Below, one piece after another: positions 1-9,332 of a stretch of 64,000 nt of DNA. The position numbers and the translations under genes are program-made. Within the stretch, counting starts at the first letter, position 1. Every line of letters begins with the position of its first letter. The notes under the pieces are model-generated. The model was not told where the DNA came from. It worked only from the letters and a program-made list of their open reading frames with translations, and made no database searches. The stretch covers positions 31,900 through 95,899 of the forward strand of contig NVVJ01000007.1 in the NCBI GenBank assembly GCA_002402175.1, given 5' to 3'. Source of the stretch: SAR86 cluster bacterium. GTDB taxonomy: Bacteria; Pseudomonadota; Gammaproteobacteria; Pseudomonadales; Pseudohongiellaceae.

Positions 1-1426
1 CCAGTTTAGCTACATCACCAATGGTTTTATCAACAACGATGGTGGTGCTATTGGTAACGTCTGCACTAATTTCCCCTATCCACGGAGAAGGTGTTTCATG
101 TCCGAACCACGAATGCCCCAGATAGCCTAAATCACCCAGTGCGTCTGGATTATTAGTTTTGTGTTCATACATGTTCTCAATGATGGTATCTGCCCAGCCA
201 CAAACTGTTCCGTCTAAGGTTAATTCACATACATTTAGTACTGTTTGCAAGCCAAGGCCGGATTTTCTTTCGGTATATTTATCTGCGAACTCAAACGGTA
301 CTGCAAACCCAGTGGCAGGAACTTTGCCAAATTGAAACCCGACAGAACGTTGACTACCGGTAAAGAGCACATCGGCCATATTAAAGAACAGATCGTCGCG
401 ACTTGAGATTTTCGCATTAGACATGGCTGGCTCAAAGCTATCATCACCGGTTAAGGCTAGGTGTAACTTTAAAGGTTGGGCATATATATATTTAGAATCG
501 CAGCCCTTGCCGCCGCCGGTAAAATGATCGGCTTCTTTGTCATAGTTGAAGCCGCCTAAGCAATAATCAGCGGGTGTCGTGCCAAGTGCGTAATCTGTAC
601 CGGTGTCATCGATTTTATCAATATAAAATTCGTGAGATAGATAGGCTTCCCGGTAGTATTTTATCTGGTCTTCAATGCTGGCACCGTCTGTGCCTCGTCT
701 GGCGGCTTGGATGTAGTTGGTTGATACCCGGTCAAAAAGCCAGTGCGCTGCTCTGCTATTATCGTAGTCAAATTCCTGAGAGTGCCATTCCCACATATTG
801 GGAAAATAGCCGGTATCGTAGGTAGACCCAGTAATCGAGGCTGTTGGAGGGATGATGCCTGATTTGACTACATAGGCTGCGTTATTGATGCCAAATACTC
901 TGGGTTCGTTGTAGCCAGTCTTGTCTATAGGGGCGCGAGGAGTGGTAAAGGTCAGTCCGCCCGCGATAGGGGGTGCGGCAATATTAGTGTTAGATGGGAC
1001 AAATAGTGCTGTGCCTATTTCGTTTGGTGCAGGGATTTCGGGAATATCCATTGCAGTTGTTCGCGGTGTTAATTCCCAGGTGTAAGTTTTTGCGCCTGCT
1101 GTGGCATCGAATACAAATTGAACCTTAGCTGCTCGCGTGGAAGCCACAGCGCATGGTGCTCTTGATGGCCAGCCCAGGGTTTCTTTGATGAAAATAGCAA
1201 CTTCACCATTTGCTTCGTCTTTTAAGGTAAACATTGAAAGGTCGGTAAGGGCGCAACTGGCAAAGGGCACGCCTATAGTTACTACCTCTGCAGCAGTAGG
1301 GGTGGCAAGAGGGTTAGGTATTATCTCTATGGTGGAGCTTAGCTGGGCTAACGCGGCTGTGGGAATAAGCAGCATACCGCCTAAGGCAATAGTAATAGAC
1401 GAAGGGATACGTTTAGTTATGCTCAT
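1..1426 (-). CDS. secreted protein of unknown function, 3' end outside window
   Basis: The minus strand is open for 475 codons from the ATG at 1426 to the left edge, so only the N-terminal part is visible. Residues 1-27 form a signal peptide: MSITKR basic end, a hydrophobic core, then PTAALA before Gln28, a signal peptidase I site. An AAGGA-like ribosome site precedes the ATG. The mature part is rich in Asp, Thr, Gly and aromatic residues and resembles an extracellular or surface protein. I recognise no family. The C-terminus, where a PEP-CTERM or other sorting signal would lie, is not in the window, so whether XrtA handles it cannot be judged. Confidence 0.8.
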   Translation of the reverse strand, partial: MSITKRIPSSITIALGGMLLIPTAALAQLSSTIEIIPNPLATPTAAEVVTIGVPFASCALTDLSMFTLKDEANGEVAIFIKETLGWPSRAPCAVASTRAAKVQFVFDATAGAKTYTWELTPRTTAMDIPEIPAPNEIGTALFVPSNTNIAAPPIAGGLTFTTPRAPIDKTGYNEPRVFGINNAAYVVKSGIIPPTASITGSTYDTGYFPNMWEWHSQEFDYDNSRAAHWLFDRVSTNYIQAARRGTDGASIEDQIKYYREAYLSHEFYIDKIDDTGTDYALGTTPADYCLGGFNYDKEADHFTGGGKGCDSKYIYAQPLKLHLALTGDDSFEPAMSNAKISSRDDLFFNMADVLFTGSQRSVGFQFGKVPATGFAVPFEFADKYTERKSGLGLQTVLNVCELTLDGTVCGWADTIIENMYEHKTNNPDALGDLGYLGHSWFGHETPSPWIGEISADVTNSTTIVVDKTIGDVAKL

Positions 1427-1714
1427 TGGTTGACATCCTTGGCATCAGATTTGATCTAAATTTGGCTTATAGCGTGGACCGATGGTGTGCGGCAGCGATC
1501 GAGAATTACGCTCTCATGACTCTTTGAAATATCTTTAGAATAGACCTTATTTATATTCCATAATATTATGGAAAACAAGACGTTAAGCTATTATCATACC
1601 CTGCTTCGTCAAGTGCGATCTTCCACTGTGAAGTGTAATGGCTATTAAAACAGATTGCTACCATCCAATGATTTTGAAACGGCCTGAATTACAAAGAACT
1701 AAGCAAATTAAATA

Positions 1715-3151
1715 ATGGATATTAAAAGAACTGTTATTGATGCATTGAAGTGGCTAAGTATGGCCCGGCTGTTAGCTCAAATAACTCGCTGGTGTGTCAC
1801 CTTTATTGTCATCAAATTGTTAAGCCCCTCAGACTACGGGGTGGCTGCGCTGGCACAAACTGTACTTGCACTGCTTGAGTTATTTACATCTCTTGGCCTT
1901 GGTGCAGCGGTAGTTCAATCTAAAAATATCAGCAAAAGGGATTTGCAGATCATCTTTGGCATGATCGTCACGATAAACACTATTTTGTTGATATTTCTGT
2001 GGGTTATAGCTCCTATCGTAAGTCAATTCTATGATAATCCCGCCCTTGAGCTTATTCTCAAGGTGCTTTCATTGAACTTTGTATTCATAGTTTTGGGCTC
2101 TTTGCCTTCGTCGCTCTTATTAAGAGATATGAAGTTCAAGGCAATAGCACTAAGTGAGGTGATTTCAGGGTTCTGCGGAGCCGGCGTTTCCCTCGCATTA
2201 GCTTATGCGGGCTACGGCTATTGGGCGCTTGTGTTAGGGGGGATGAGCATTATTATTTCTCGCACAATCGTACAATTTATTGCTAATCCTGTACTGATAA
2301 TGCCCAGGTTTAATTTCTCAGAGGCGAAGCACTTCATATCGTTTGGTGGGCTGATTATGGCCTCGATTATCGTACGTTATTTATATGTCAGCCTCGATGT
2401 GGTTATAGCTGGGAGAGTATGGACGCCAGAGACTCTTGGTATGTATGCAGTAGCCTTGCAACTAGCTGTACTGCCATTAAATAAAATTATGCCTATGATC
2501 AGGCAAGTCGCTTTTCCTGCGTATTCCAAGACACAATCTGATCCAGCAAAAGTACGGAGCTATGTTGTCGAATCGATGGGGCTCGCTATGGCATTGGCCT
2601 TTCCGTTGTTCTTTGGTATTAGCAGTATCGCTTCACTTTTAGTGCCTTTATTGTTGGGCATTAAGTGGCAGGCAGCAACTTTGCCAATTACATTACTGTG
2701 CATGGTGATACCTTTTCGAATGATGCTGGAATTGTTTGAGCCTGCGTTGAATGCTACGGGTAATCCAAGGGTGGTTTTTAATACTTCATTACGGATTTTG
2801 ATGTTTATGGTTCCAACATTTTTAATTTCCGTCCGATGGGATGAGGTAGGTTTAGCCCTGGGCTGGCTAGTAGTGTTCCCGTTATTGTCTTTGTATTCCT
2901 GCTCTGGTTATTGCAGAGAATTAAAAATACCCTTCATGACTATGCTAAGAGCCATAAAGAGCCCTGTATTGTGTAGTTCTTTAATGCTTGTCAGTGTAAC
3001 GTTTTATATTCAGCAGTTAGAATCATCGATGCCTCAATGGACGCTATTAATAAGCGCCATTGCTCTTGGCGGCATGTTATATGTACTCTTGATTTTTATC
3101 TCTTCTCGGTCACTGTTTAATCGGTATAAATCTGTTTTGCAGAGGCGTTAA
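1715..3151 (+). CDS. Wzx-like polysaccharide flippase (MOP superfamily)
   Basis: A very hydrophobic 478-residue protein with about 12-14 predicted membrane spans, the size and pattern of Wzx/WzxC-type oligosaccharide flippases. The N-terminus (WLSMARLLAQITRW, then KLLSPSDYGVAALAQT) matches the start of the polysaccharide-biosynthesis flippase family, in which a helix is followed by an L-x-P-x-D-Y/F-G motif. It probably moves lipid-linked repeat units across the inner membrane for the exopolysaccharide made by the cluster to the right. A methyltransferase gene follows 79 bp downstream in the same direction. The substrate cannot be inferred. Confidence 0.85.
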   Translation: MDIKRTVIDALKWLSMARLLAQITRWCVTFIVIKLLSPSDYGVAALAQTVLALLELFTSLGLGAAVVQSKNISKRDLQIIFGMIVTINTILLIFLWVIAPIVSQFYDNPALELILKVLSLNFVFIVLGSLPSSLLLRDMKFKAIALSEVISGFCGAGVSLALAYAGYGYWALVLGGMSIIISRTIVQFIANPVLIMPRFNFSEAKHFISFGGLIMASIIVRYLYVSLDVVIAGRVWTPETLGMYAVALQLAVLPLNKIMPMIRQVAFPAYSKTQSDPAKVRSYVVESMGLAMALAFPLFFGISSIASLLVPLLLGIKWQAATLPITLLCMVIPFRMMLELFEPALNATGNPRVVFNTSLRILMFMVPTFLISVRWDEVGLALGWLVVFPLLSLYSCSGYCRELKIPFMTMLRAIKSPVLCSSLMLVSVTFYIQQLESSMPQWTLLISAIALGGMLYVLLIFISSRSLFNRYKSVLQRR

Positions 3152-3230
3152 TATAGGTTAAAATGGCCCTGTCATAGCAGGTTGTGCTTGTGATTTCATC
3201 ACAATATAAAATTAGTAAATAGTGGGATGT

Positions 3231-4076
3231 ATGATTAAGTCAGATTTTTTAAATTTGTTAGCCTGCCCTTTTTGCAAAGGAAAAGTTGAATCGGTTAGTG
3301 ACTCAGAGGATTTGGTCTGCCTCAAATGCCAGCAATCATTTCAAGTGTATAATAATATTCCAGTGATGAGTGTTAGGAAAATAGACCTTCCTCCCATGAA
3401 AAAAAACGATCAAAATGAAGACTTGTTTTCTTCGTCAACAGTCTATCATTTGGAAGAGCTAGAGATTGCGTGTAATCCACAACATCCAGCTCATATCATG
3501 CCCGAATTCAAACCCGAACATGAAGTAATTCTGGATATAGGTTGCGGTGTTGGACAGACCTATGTGGCAGCTGAGTTAAATTCTGAAAACAAACGCATGT
3601 TAGTTGGTTTGGATATCGATATTGAGGCAATGAACTACGGCAGTAACCACTATGAAAATATTAATTATGTAAATGCATTTGGAGATGACTTACCGATACA
3701 AAGTGAAAGCGTAGATCTGTTAATTAGTCGCGTTAGCTTACTCTATACCAATATCCCCACAGCATTTAATGAAATTCACCGTGTTTTAAAGCCAGGTGGC
3801 GAGATTTGGATAACTTTAAACCCTATGCATAAGCAAATGCAGAATTTAATTAAAGCTATAAAAAGATTATCTATAAAGGGGGTAATTGCCAGGTCATTCG
3901 TAATGTTAAATGGGGTAATATTTCACTTTTTTGGTAAAGTATTTCCGTTTCCAATTGTTGGGGGCTATGAATCCTATCAGTCAGAAAAAGCGATACGGCG
4001 TTTGTTAGAGAAAAAAGGCTTCAGTAATATAAAAATATCTAACGGCACTCACTTTCTTATTACGGCAACTAAATAG
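3231..4076 (+). CDS. SAM-dependent methyltransferase with N-terminal zinc-ribbon
   Basis: The start is placed at the ATG at 3231, with GTGGG upstream; a GTG at 3222 would add three residues. Residues 12-33 carry a CxxC-N14-CxxC zinc-ribbon of the Trm112 type (Cys12, Cys15, Cys30, Cys33). A class I methyltransferase domain follows: motif I DIGCGVG at 102-108, an acidic strand end LVGLDID, and a post-motif near EIHRVLKPGGEIW. The pairing of Trm112-like segment and Methyltransf_11 domain is common in cell-surface polysaccharide loci, where such enzymes may methylate sugars or lipid carriers. It follows the flippase gene and is convergent with the next gene. The acceptor is unknown. Confidence 0.85.
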   Translation: MIKSDFLNLLACPFCKGKVESVSDSEDLVCLKCQQSFQVYNNIPVMSVRKIDLPPMKKNDQNEDLFSSSTVYHLEELEIACNPQHPAHIMPEFKPEHEVILDIGCGVGQTYVAAELNSENKRMLVGLDIDIEAMNYGSNHYENINYVNAFGDDLPIQSESVDLLISRVSLLYTNIPTAFNEIHRVLKPGGEIWITLNPMHKQMQNLIKAIKRLSIKGVIARSFVMLNGVIFHFFGKVFPFPIVGGYESYQSEKAIRRLLEKKGFSNIKISNGTHFLITATK

Positions 4077-4117
4077 GCTCTAGTCTATGAGAGTGTACGT
4101 ATCATCTAATATGCATG

Positions 4118-5110
4118 CTAATCAGGTAGGGGCAAGATAGAAAATACAGCGTTGATATCGTGAGGTTCTAAATCAAACTCCCAGACCAGTACATTTTTTT
4201 TGAAATCATATTTCGCAAGCCTTGTTGGTTTGCACCCATAATATGAGGCACTGTCGGTTAGTAATCTTTTAGCCCAATGTATTGCATCTTCATATTTTGT
4301 CGAACGTAAACGAGAAAACCCCAGAATCATTTCATGGTCGCTGGTTAAGCATAAACCTCTACACCACCCCAGGCTTTTCTTGCCTGAATATATAGCATTT
4401 ACATCAAATAATTCTTCAACCTTTCTGTTTGAAAAATCTATTTTAGAGATAATTCCATTTACATGCGTGAAATATGCCGAGTCATCGGCTAGTAAGCCGT
4501 CGTGTGGGCGCCCGAACGGAATTGAAATACTTTCTCTAGTACACAAATTCAATATGTCCTGCTTTTCAAATCTGGTTACCCAGTACTCTTTTTCAATTTC
4601 GGTGCAGTGGTTCGGATGTATTGGATGGGGTTTGGTGGTTAATACTTTACGGTAGTCAATTTTGTCATCAAATTTTTCCCATATATTGGAATCAGATGCG
4701 CTCCATTCATTAACAACTTCACCTGCGTCAGTTACTTCAAAAACCGCATCAAGGCCAGTAGAGGTGACTATGTAGTTTCCATTCGTATTAATGAATGCGT
4801 GATGCACATCGTTAAATATTGGTAGTGAAACGATAGAATCCAGTTTTCGGCTATCAAGAGACACCTTCATTATCTCGGTGGAGGTACTAATTACTAAGAA
4901 CTTATCTTTTATACTTGCCGACTTAAAGGTAATTGAAGCATCAGCTTCAATTGGCATGTGTTCAGCGGGGGAAGTGTATTCAAAGAACGGGGTGGCTTTG
5001 AGGTTTTGTTCATCAAAAATCAGGCTAACAGCTCGGTCATAACCATTCCATTCAACTGTGTCATGACCAGGAGTGCGTTGTTTCCCACCTGTAATAATAA
5101 ATTTAGCCAT
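4118..5110 (-). CDS. putative beta-propeller protein, function unknown
   Basis: This 330-residue protein has no signal peptide or membrane span. It consists of short repeated beta-strand segments (IVSTSTEI, YIVTSTGLDAVFEV, VNGIISKIDF), consistent with a six-bladed propeller. Several His residues sit at blade junctions (DVHHAF, HPNHCTEI, RPHDGLL, EPHDINAVF). HPNH-type motifs occur in arylsulfotransferase-like and related propellers, but the overall likeness is too weak to assign a reaction. It lies between the flippase/methyltransferase pair and a deacetylase gene, so a role in polysaccharide modification is possible. A 324-bp gap without a recognised promoter lies upstream. Confidence 0.65.
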   Translation of the reverse strand: MAKFIITGGKQRTPGHDTVEWNGYDRAVSLIFDEQNLKATPFFEYTSPAEHMPIEADASITFKSASIKDKFLVISTSTEIMKVSLDSRKLDSIVSLPIFNDVHHAFINTNGNYIVTSTGLDAVFEVTDAGEVVNEWSASDSNIWEKFDDKIDYRKVLTTKPHPIHPNHCTEIEKEYWVTRFEKQDILNLCTRESISIPFGRPHDGLLADDSAYFTHVNGIISKIDFSNRKVEELFDVNAIYSGKKSLGWCRGLCLTSDHEMILGFSRLRSTKYEDAIHWAKRLLTDSASYYGCKPTRLAKYDFKKNVLVWEFDLEPHDINAVFSILPLPD

Positions 5111-5434
5111 AAATTCTTTCTAACCAACCCTATGTATCAATATATTCTTGTTGTAATTCAAACTCTATTCAGCAATCTTGAGTTAACAAAGCATGATTCA
5201 ATAAAACTGTTAACGCAATAGACGCGTATTTGATTTCGTCTACTCAGTCATAATCCTTTAGCAAAATACTTAGTCTTCTCATTTTGCGGCCTGACAAAAA
5301 TTTTACGAAGCTGCTGGGTGTTTGAATAACACAATAACCTTTATACACGAGAGTTCAGTATTTCTAATAAAATGAAGGTGAAATCTTAAGGGTTGCAGGT
5401 GAATATTCAAATACCAATTTAATAAATTCAAAAG
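5111..5434. other. 324-bp intergenic region, no recognised gene
   Basis: The region is AT-rich and separates two minus-strand genes. I find no convincing coding frame, terminator hairpin or sigma-54 site. An imperfect match to the PrsR-type dyad lies near 5289-5305 but has the wrong spacing. Confidence 0.5.
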
Positions 5435-6403
5435 TCAATATTTGAGTAATGATGACGGGTCTGGGTTGTCATAAACTGGGATTCGACCTAGCTCATATCT
5501 GTTATCAAACAGATTTGTATTTACGCCTTCAATAAAGGTGAAAGCAACATCAATGTCATGAGCTACCAACAAGTTAATAGTTTCTGGGCTGTAAGTGTTT
5601 TCGCCTCCAACAGGATAAGCAAAAGCAGAAACTCTCATATTTAATTTTTCTTGTAAAACCTGGATAGATACCAGGATTTCTTGCTTTTGTTCAGCCAGTG
5701 GTAAGTGTGAAAGAATTTTGTGGCTATTTGAATGCGAGCCTATACCCATACCCGCTGCACATAGCTCTTTTACTTCGTCCCAGTTCAAAAAGAGTCTTTC
5801 GTCATTGGGCGATTTTCCTTCCTCAATTTGTAATACATCATACAATTCTGAAAGCTTCTCCTTCATGCTTATATTGTCTTCAGCCTTGAGGCATTTTAGT
5901 ACTTCTCGAATGCTTATATGCAAGTGGCTTCTATCAATAACTATTGGTTTGCTCCAATTTGATAGTTTTACAGAGTCGTTAGTGCAGCTTTTAATCAGCC
6001 ATGCAGCCTCGTCCCACCATGGTATCTGCATGTTGCCAATAAACTCTGTTGGTAAAAAAAATACAGCGCTCATGTTATGCTTTTTCAATAATGGTAATGC
6101 AACTGTGAAGTTGTCAATATAGCCATCGTCAAAAGTGATTAGTGCTAGTTTTTCATTAATTGGACTCTTTGTTTTTGCCAATTGACACAACTCATTGATG
6201 TCTATTAGGCGGAATTCTTTTTTATAGTAAAGTAAATGTTTCTCAAAATTCGCTGCGGTACATGAGAAAACATTTGGGTCGAATTGAGTAGCGTCGGGGC
6301 TACCGATGCGGTGGTAATTAAAGCAATACAAGCCATTGCCCGGGCTTTTAATTCTTCTAAAGCCTGCAAAATTGGATAGTAGATTAAGGATTTTTGATTT
6401 CAT
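5435..6403 (-). CDS. polysaccharide deacetylase (NodB-type)
   Basis: A 322-residue carbohydrate esterase 4-like protein. The NodB signature TFDDGYIDN supplies the catalytic Asp and a metal-binding Asp, GSHSNSHKILSHL gives the two metal-binding His residues, and FAYPVGG matches the later Arg/Pro motif region. It has no obvious signal peptide or DUF3473 tail, so it is not the standard XrtA-linked deacetylase subtype. It probably removes acetyl groups from GlcNAc-type residues during polysaccharide assembly. It is 44 bp downstream of a GT4 gene on the same strand, so the two are likely cotranscribed. Confidence 0.85.
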   Translation of the reverse strand: MKSKILNLLSNFAGFRRIKSPGNGLYCFNYHRIGSPDATQFDPNVFSCTAANFEKHLLYYKKEFRLIDINELCQLAKTKSPINEKLALITFDDGYIDNFTVALPLLKKHNMSAVFFLPTEFIGNMQIPWWDEAAWLIKSCTNDSVKLSNWSKPIVIDRSHLHISIREVLKCLKAEDNISMKEKLSELYDVLQIEEGKSPNDERLFLNWDEVKELCAAGMGIGSHSNSHKILSHLPLAEQKQEILVSIQVLQEKLNMRVSAFAYPVGGENTYSPETINLLVAHDIDVAFTFIEGVNTNLFDNRYELGRIPVYDNPDPSSLLKY

Positions 6404-6447
6404 AAAAATAGATCCCGAGCTCCGACCATATGAATTAGATCAATTTT

Positions 6448-7557
6448 CTAAGACCGGTCGTCGTAGCGGGGAGAGTTTTTAGTTTTATAGCATTCTAAAT
6501 AAGCTAGATGCGTTTGTTGTAACGTGAACTTGGACCTAATTAACTCTTGAGCTGCCAAGCCATATTTCTCTATATAATCAATGTGATAGATAAGTTTCGT
6601 CATTGCTTCAGCCATGCTTTTAGAGCATCCGTAAGGTATCAATATCCCAGTAATACCATCATATACCAATGAAGGGTTTCCTCCTACTTCGGTTGCGATT
6701 ACAGGAATACCACGAGCCATGGCTTCAATAATGACCATTGATAAGCCCTCGCTGCTTGAGGCAACGACAAGAACATCAATACATTCATAGATTTCATCGA
6801 GATCAGACTTTTCTCCAAAGAAGGTTATAACATCTTTTCCTATCGTCTTTGATTGTTCTTTTAGCAAAGTTTCGAGAGGCCCGGAACCAAAAAAATTCAC
6901 GACAAACTTATGCTCGTCTGAGCCTTTGATAGATTGTAGCGTTTTCACAGTCGCATCTAAAAGAATTGATTGCCCTTTAAGGGCTATCATTCTTCCTACA
7001 GAACCAAACCTAATCGTATTTTTCGCAGCGTGTTTACTTCCTTTAGAATAATCATCGGAAACATGTATGCCGTTGTGTATAACAAGTAACTTTGAATTAT
7101 TCCAGTGATGGTTTTTGACGAAAACATCATGTCCGGTTTTGGTCACAAAGGTTATGTAATGTATAAACGGTCGTAGCACGGAGTATAGTAATTTAAGTGT
7201 GACAGAGTTCTGAGGGTCTAATCCATGGCGTGTGTAAATGACCTTAGTTCGGAAAAAAAACGGTAGTAGTGGGGAAATGAAACGAAGAGATCCACGGCTG
7301 TGAATATGAACAGCGTCAAATTGTCTAACAATACTTAGTATCTGAATGTATCGTTTGAATCGGTTAAAGCCAATCTCGCTAATTGTTAGTGGGATTTTCC
7401 GATTTCGAACTTCGCTCACTAGGAAATTACTTTCAGATCCAAGGCACAGTATTTGGGCATCCAGTTTTTCTTTTCTTTGGAACTGCGCTAGTTCAACGAC
7501 AAATCGCTCAGCCCCCCCAAGTTCCAGGCTTGATAAAACATGAAGTACTGAGAGCAT
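6448..7557 (-). CDS. glycosyltransferase family 4
   Basis: A 369-residue GT-B transferase. The N-terminal domain begins VLHVLSSLELGGAERFV, the usual GT4 acceptor-side glycine-rich motif. The C-terminal GT1 domain has the nucleotide-sugar segment GSVGRMIALKGQ and the E-x7-E region SSSEGLSMVIIEAMARGIPV followed by ATEVGGNPSLV. It presumably adds one sugar to the lipid-linked repeat unit on the cytoplasmic face of the inner membrane. It forms a minus-strand pair with the deacetylase gene, downstream of xrtA. Donor and linkage cannot be read from sequence. Confidence 0.9.
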   Translation of the reverse strand: MLSVLHVLSSLELGGAERFVVELAQFQRKEKLDAQILCLGSESNFLVSEVRNRKIPLTISEIGFNRFKRYIQILSIVRQFDAVHIHSRGSLRFISPLLPFFFRTKVIYTRHGLDPQNSVTLKLLYSVLRPFIHYITFVTKTGHDVFVKNHHWNNSKLLVIHNGIHVSDDYSKGSKHAAKNTIRFGSVGRMIALKGQSILLDATVKTLQSIKGSDEHKFVVNFFGSGPLETLLKEQSKTIGKDVITFFGEKSDLDEIYECIDVLVVASSSEGLSMVIIEAMARGIPVIATEVGGNPSLVYDGITGILIPYGCSKSMAEAMTKLIYHIDYIEKYGLAAQELIRSKFTLQQTHLAYLECYKTKNSPRYDDRS

Positions 7558-7805
7558 TAGTTAGATACCGTTTACTTTAGGTTGGGTGCATTGTTCATAA
7601 ATAGTACGGCAATGTTCCAAACAGAATGAGAGTAGCTCTAACCAGCTTACAGAAGTCATAAATATATCTATTCCAATTGTGCATAACTTAAAATCAGTGC
7701 AGAGAATATCGAATCGATAATTATAGGCTATATTAACCTTCTGGCAAAAGAGTAACTCTAGCTAGGAAAATTTATACACTTTCCAGTTTTGTAATTATAA
7801 ATTAG

Positions 7806-9332
7806 CTAAATATTACTATCTCGAAAGTCTGCCGCATCGATAAAGCTACTAAACAAGGAGTCTGCATCATCGCAGTTATTATTACAGTCTATCGCTATTG
7901 CAATCAAATTCGCATCAGAGCGCCCTTTAAAAAGAGCTAACACTTGTAATATTTTAGCTTCGTATGGGCTGTTCGTTTGTTGACCACCAATACTGTACCA
8001 ATACCAAACTTTTTTTCTTTGGCCGCGCGCTGAGCGCAACTCTTCTGAGTAAATTATAAGTTGATCGCTATCATTGATGTTAATAGTCGAAGTTAGTTGT
8101 GACTCTGCTGATGAAAACCATTGAACTTCATCAGTTAGCGTATTCTCGGAGTTAATTACCTCAGCCCCCTGACTTTGGATGGCGTAATGTACGATATGTA
8201 ATTCAACTATTGCATCTTTATTTTCGTATTTGCTGAACAACACGCTGCTCATGCCTGTGTATTGAGGACTCCAGTCAGTGGTTTTCAATTTAGCGTTAGC
8301 AACAAGCGACCATGGCGGTTTTGTAATAGGAGCTTCTATTTCGCTTTCCGCAAGAGGGTTTTGGGTCCGCAAGGAAAGAGCTGCGGCTACAGTGGGTCCA
8401 ATTAATAAGATGCAGCAGGCCATAATAAAAAACTTCAAAAAACTACTGAAATCAAGATTTTCGGTTTTAATAGATGAAGCTTGATTATTATCTACAGGCG
8501 TGGAAAAAAAATATTTAGTAATAATGAAAAATGGAACTAATACAAAAAGGAAGTAAATCACCCAGCCGAAATTTGCGTGATCTTCAACTAGACTACTTTC
8601 CATATTGGTCGCATCACCGATCAGTACAACAGCAAGGACTCGCACCCAGTTTGCGAGAAATGATAATGCAATGCCGATGAATACAAGAGTAGTACCTTGT
8701 CTAGCGGTAATAGAATGCATCGAGCTGTACATAAGGCTGAGCACTGTAGATACGAGTAGGAATCTAAGGCCGCCACAGCTGACATCAATAAAGAAGGAAC
8801 CCCCGGGGAGGTTTAAAATATTGCCAACAACAAAAACAGGTCGGCCTATAACGCGTAAATTAAAGTGAGTTACATAAGTAGTAATTTCTTGTAAATAAGG
8901 CCATAGCGGATCCCAAAGCGGCAAGGCAAAATACAAAATACAAATAGGTACAACAGCCAGCTTTAAGTAATGGAGGCCAAAACAAAGCATTATGGAAGAT
9001 AGGAAAATTAAAGGTATTACGAATAATTGTACTTTTTGCACATCGGCTACATTGCCGATTAGCCAAAGAAGCACGAAGCCACATAAGGGCAGTGCAGCCC
9101 ACAACGTGGGCTTTGGTGTCAGCTTTTTAAACTGATCTGCTTTGAGTATCAGTAAATAGATAACACAGGCAAAGACGAGAAAGCCATAACTATAAATTGC
9201 AGATTCAGATCCATTCCATTGCCTTGCGAGCAATATTAAGGAATCGAAATAGGCAACGAAAAATAATGCGAAGAAAAGTATACAGGCGATGAGATATGTT
9301 TTAGCGGGCGGGCGAGCTGGGAAAGTTAGCAT
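7806..9332 (-). CDS. xrtA: exosortase A fused to EpsI domain
   Basis: This 508-residue inner-membrane transpeptidase processes PEP-CTERM proteins. About eight membrane spans fill residues 10-275. The catalytic Cys is Cys186 (VSCGGLR), with Arg231 in LANWVRV and His252 in EDHANFGW, matching the exosortase Cys-Arg-His triad. After a linker, residues about 320-505 form a soluble EpsI (DUF3485) domain with the family-typical VWYWY motif. The EpsI fusion fits the XrtA subtype, as do the neighbouring PrsK, PrsR, PrsT and Wzz/Wza-type genes. Substrates in the window are the four PEP-CTERM proteins. A PrsR-type dyad lies at 9678, but I see no sigma-54 site between it and this gene. Confidence 0.95.
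   Translation of the reverse strand: MLTFPARPPAKTYLIACILFFALFFVAYFDSLILLARQWNGSESAIYSYGFLVFACVIYLLILKADQFKKLTPKPTLWAALPLCGFVLLWLIGNVADVQKVQLFVIPLIFLSSIMLCFGLHYLKLAVVPICILYFALPLWDPLWPYLQEITTYVTHFNLRVIGRPVFVVGNILNLPGGSFFIDVSCGGLRFLLVSTVLSLMYSSMHSITARQGTTLVFIGIALSFLANWVRVLAVVLIGDATNMESSLVEDHANFGWVIYFLFVLVPFFIITKYFFSTPVDNNQASSIKTENLDFSSFLKFFIMACCILLIGPTVAAALSLRTQNPLAESEIEAPITKPPWSLVANAKLKTTDWSPQYTGMSSVLFSKYENKDAIVELHIVHYAIQSQGAEVINSENTLTDEVQWFSSAESQLTSTININDSDQLIIYSEELRSARGQRKKVWYWYSIGGQQTNSPYEAKILQVLALFKGRSDANLIAIAIDCNNNCDDADSLFSSFIDAADFRDSNI

Noticed and set aside
1570..1610. Sigma-54-like GG-N10-GC before the left-edge secreted gene
   Set aside because: The flanking bases match the consensus poorly and no dyad lies upstream.
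5289..5305. Dyad-like TGACA...TTACG sequence
   Set aside because: Half-site spacing is six instead of seven and the second half has a mismatch; no sigma-54 site follows.
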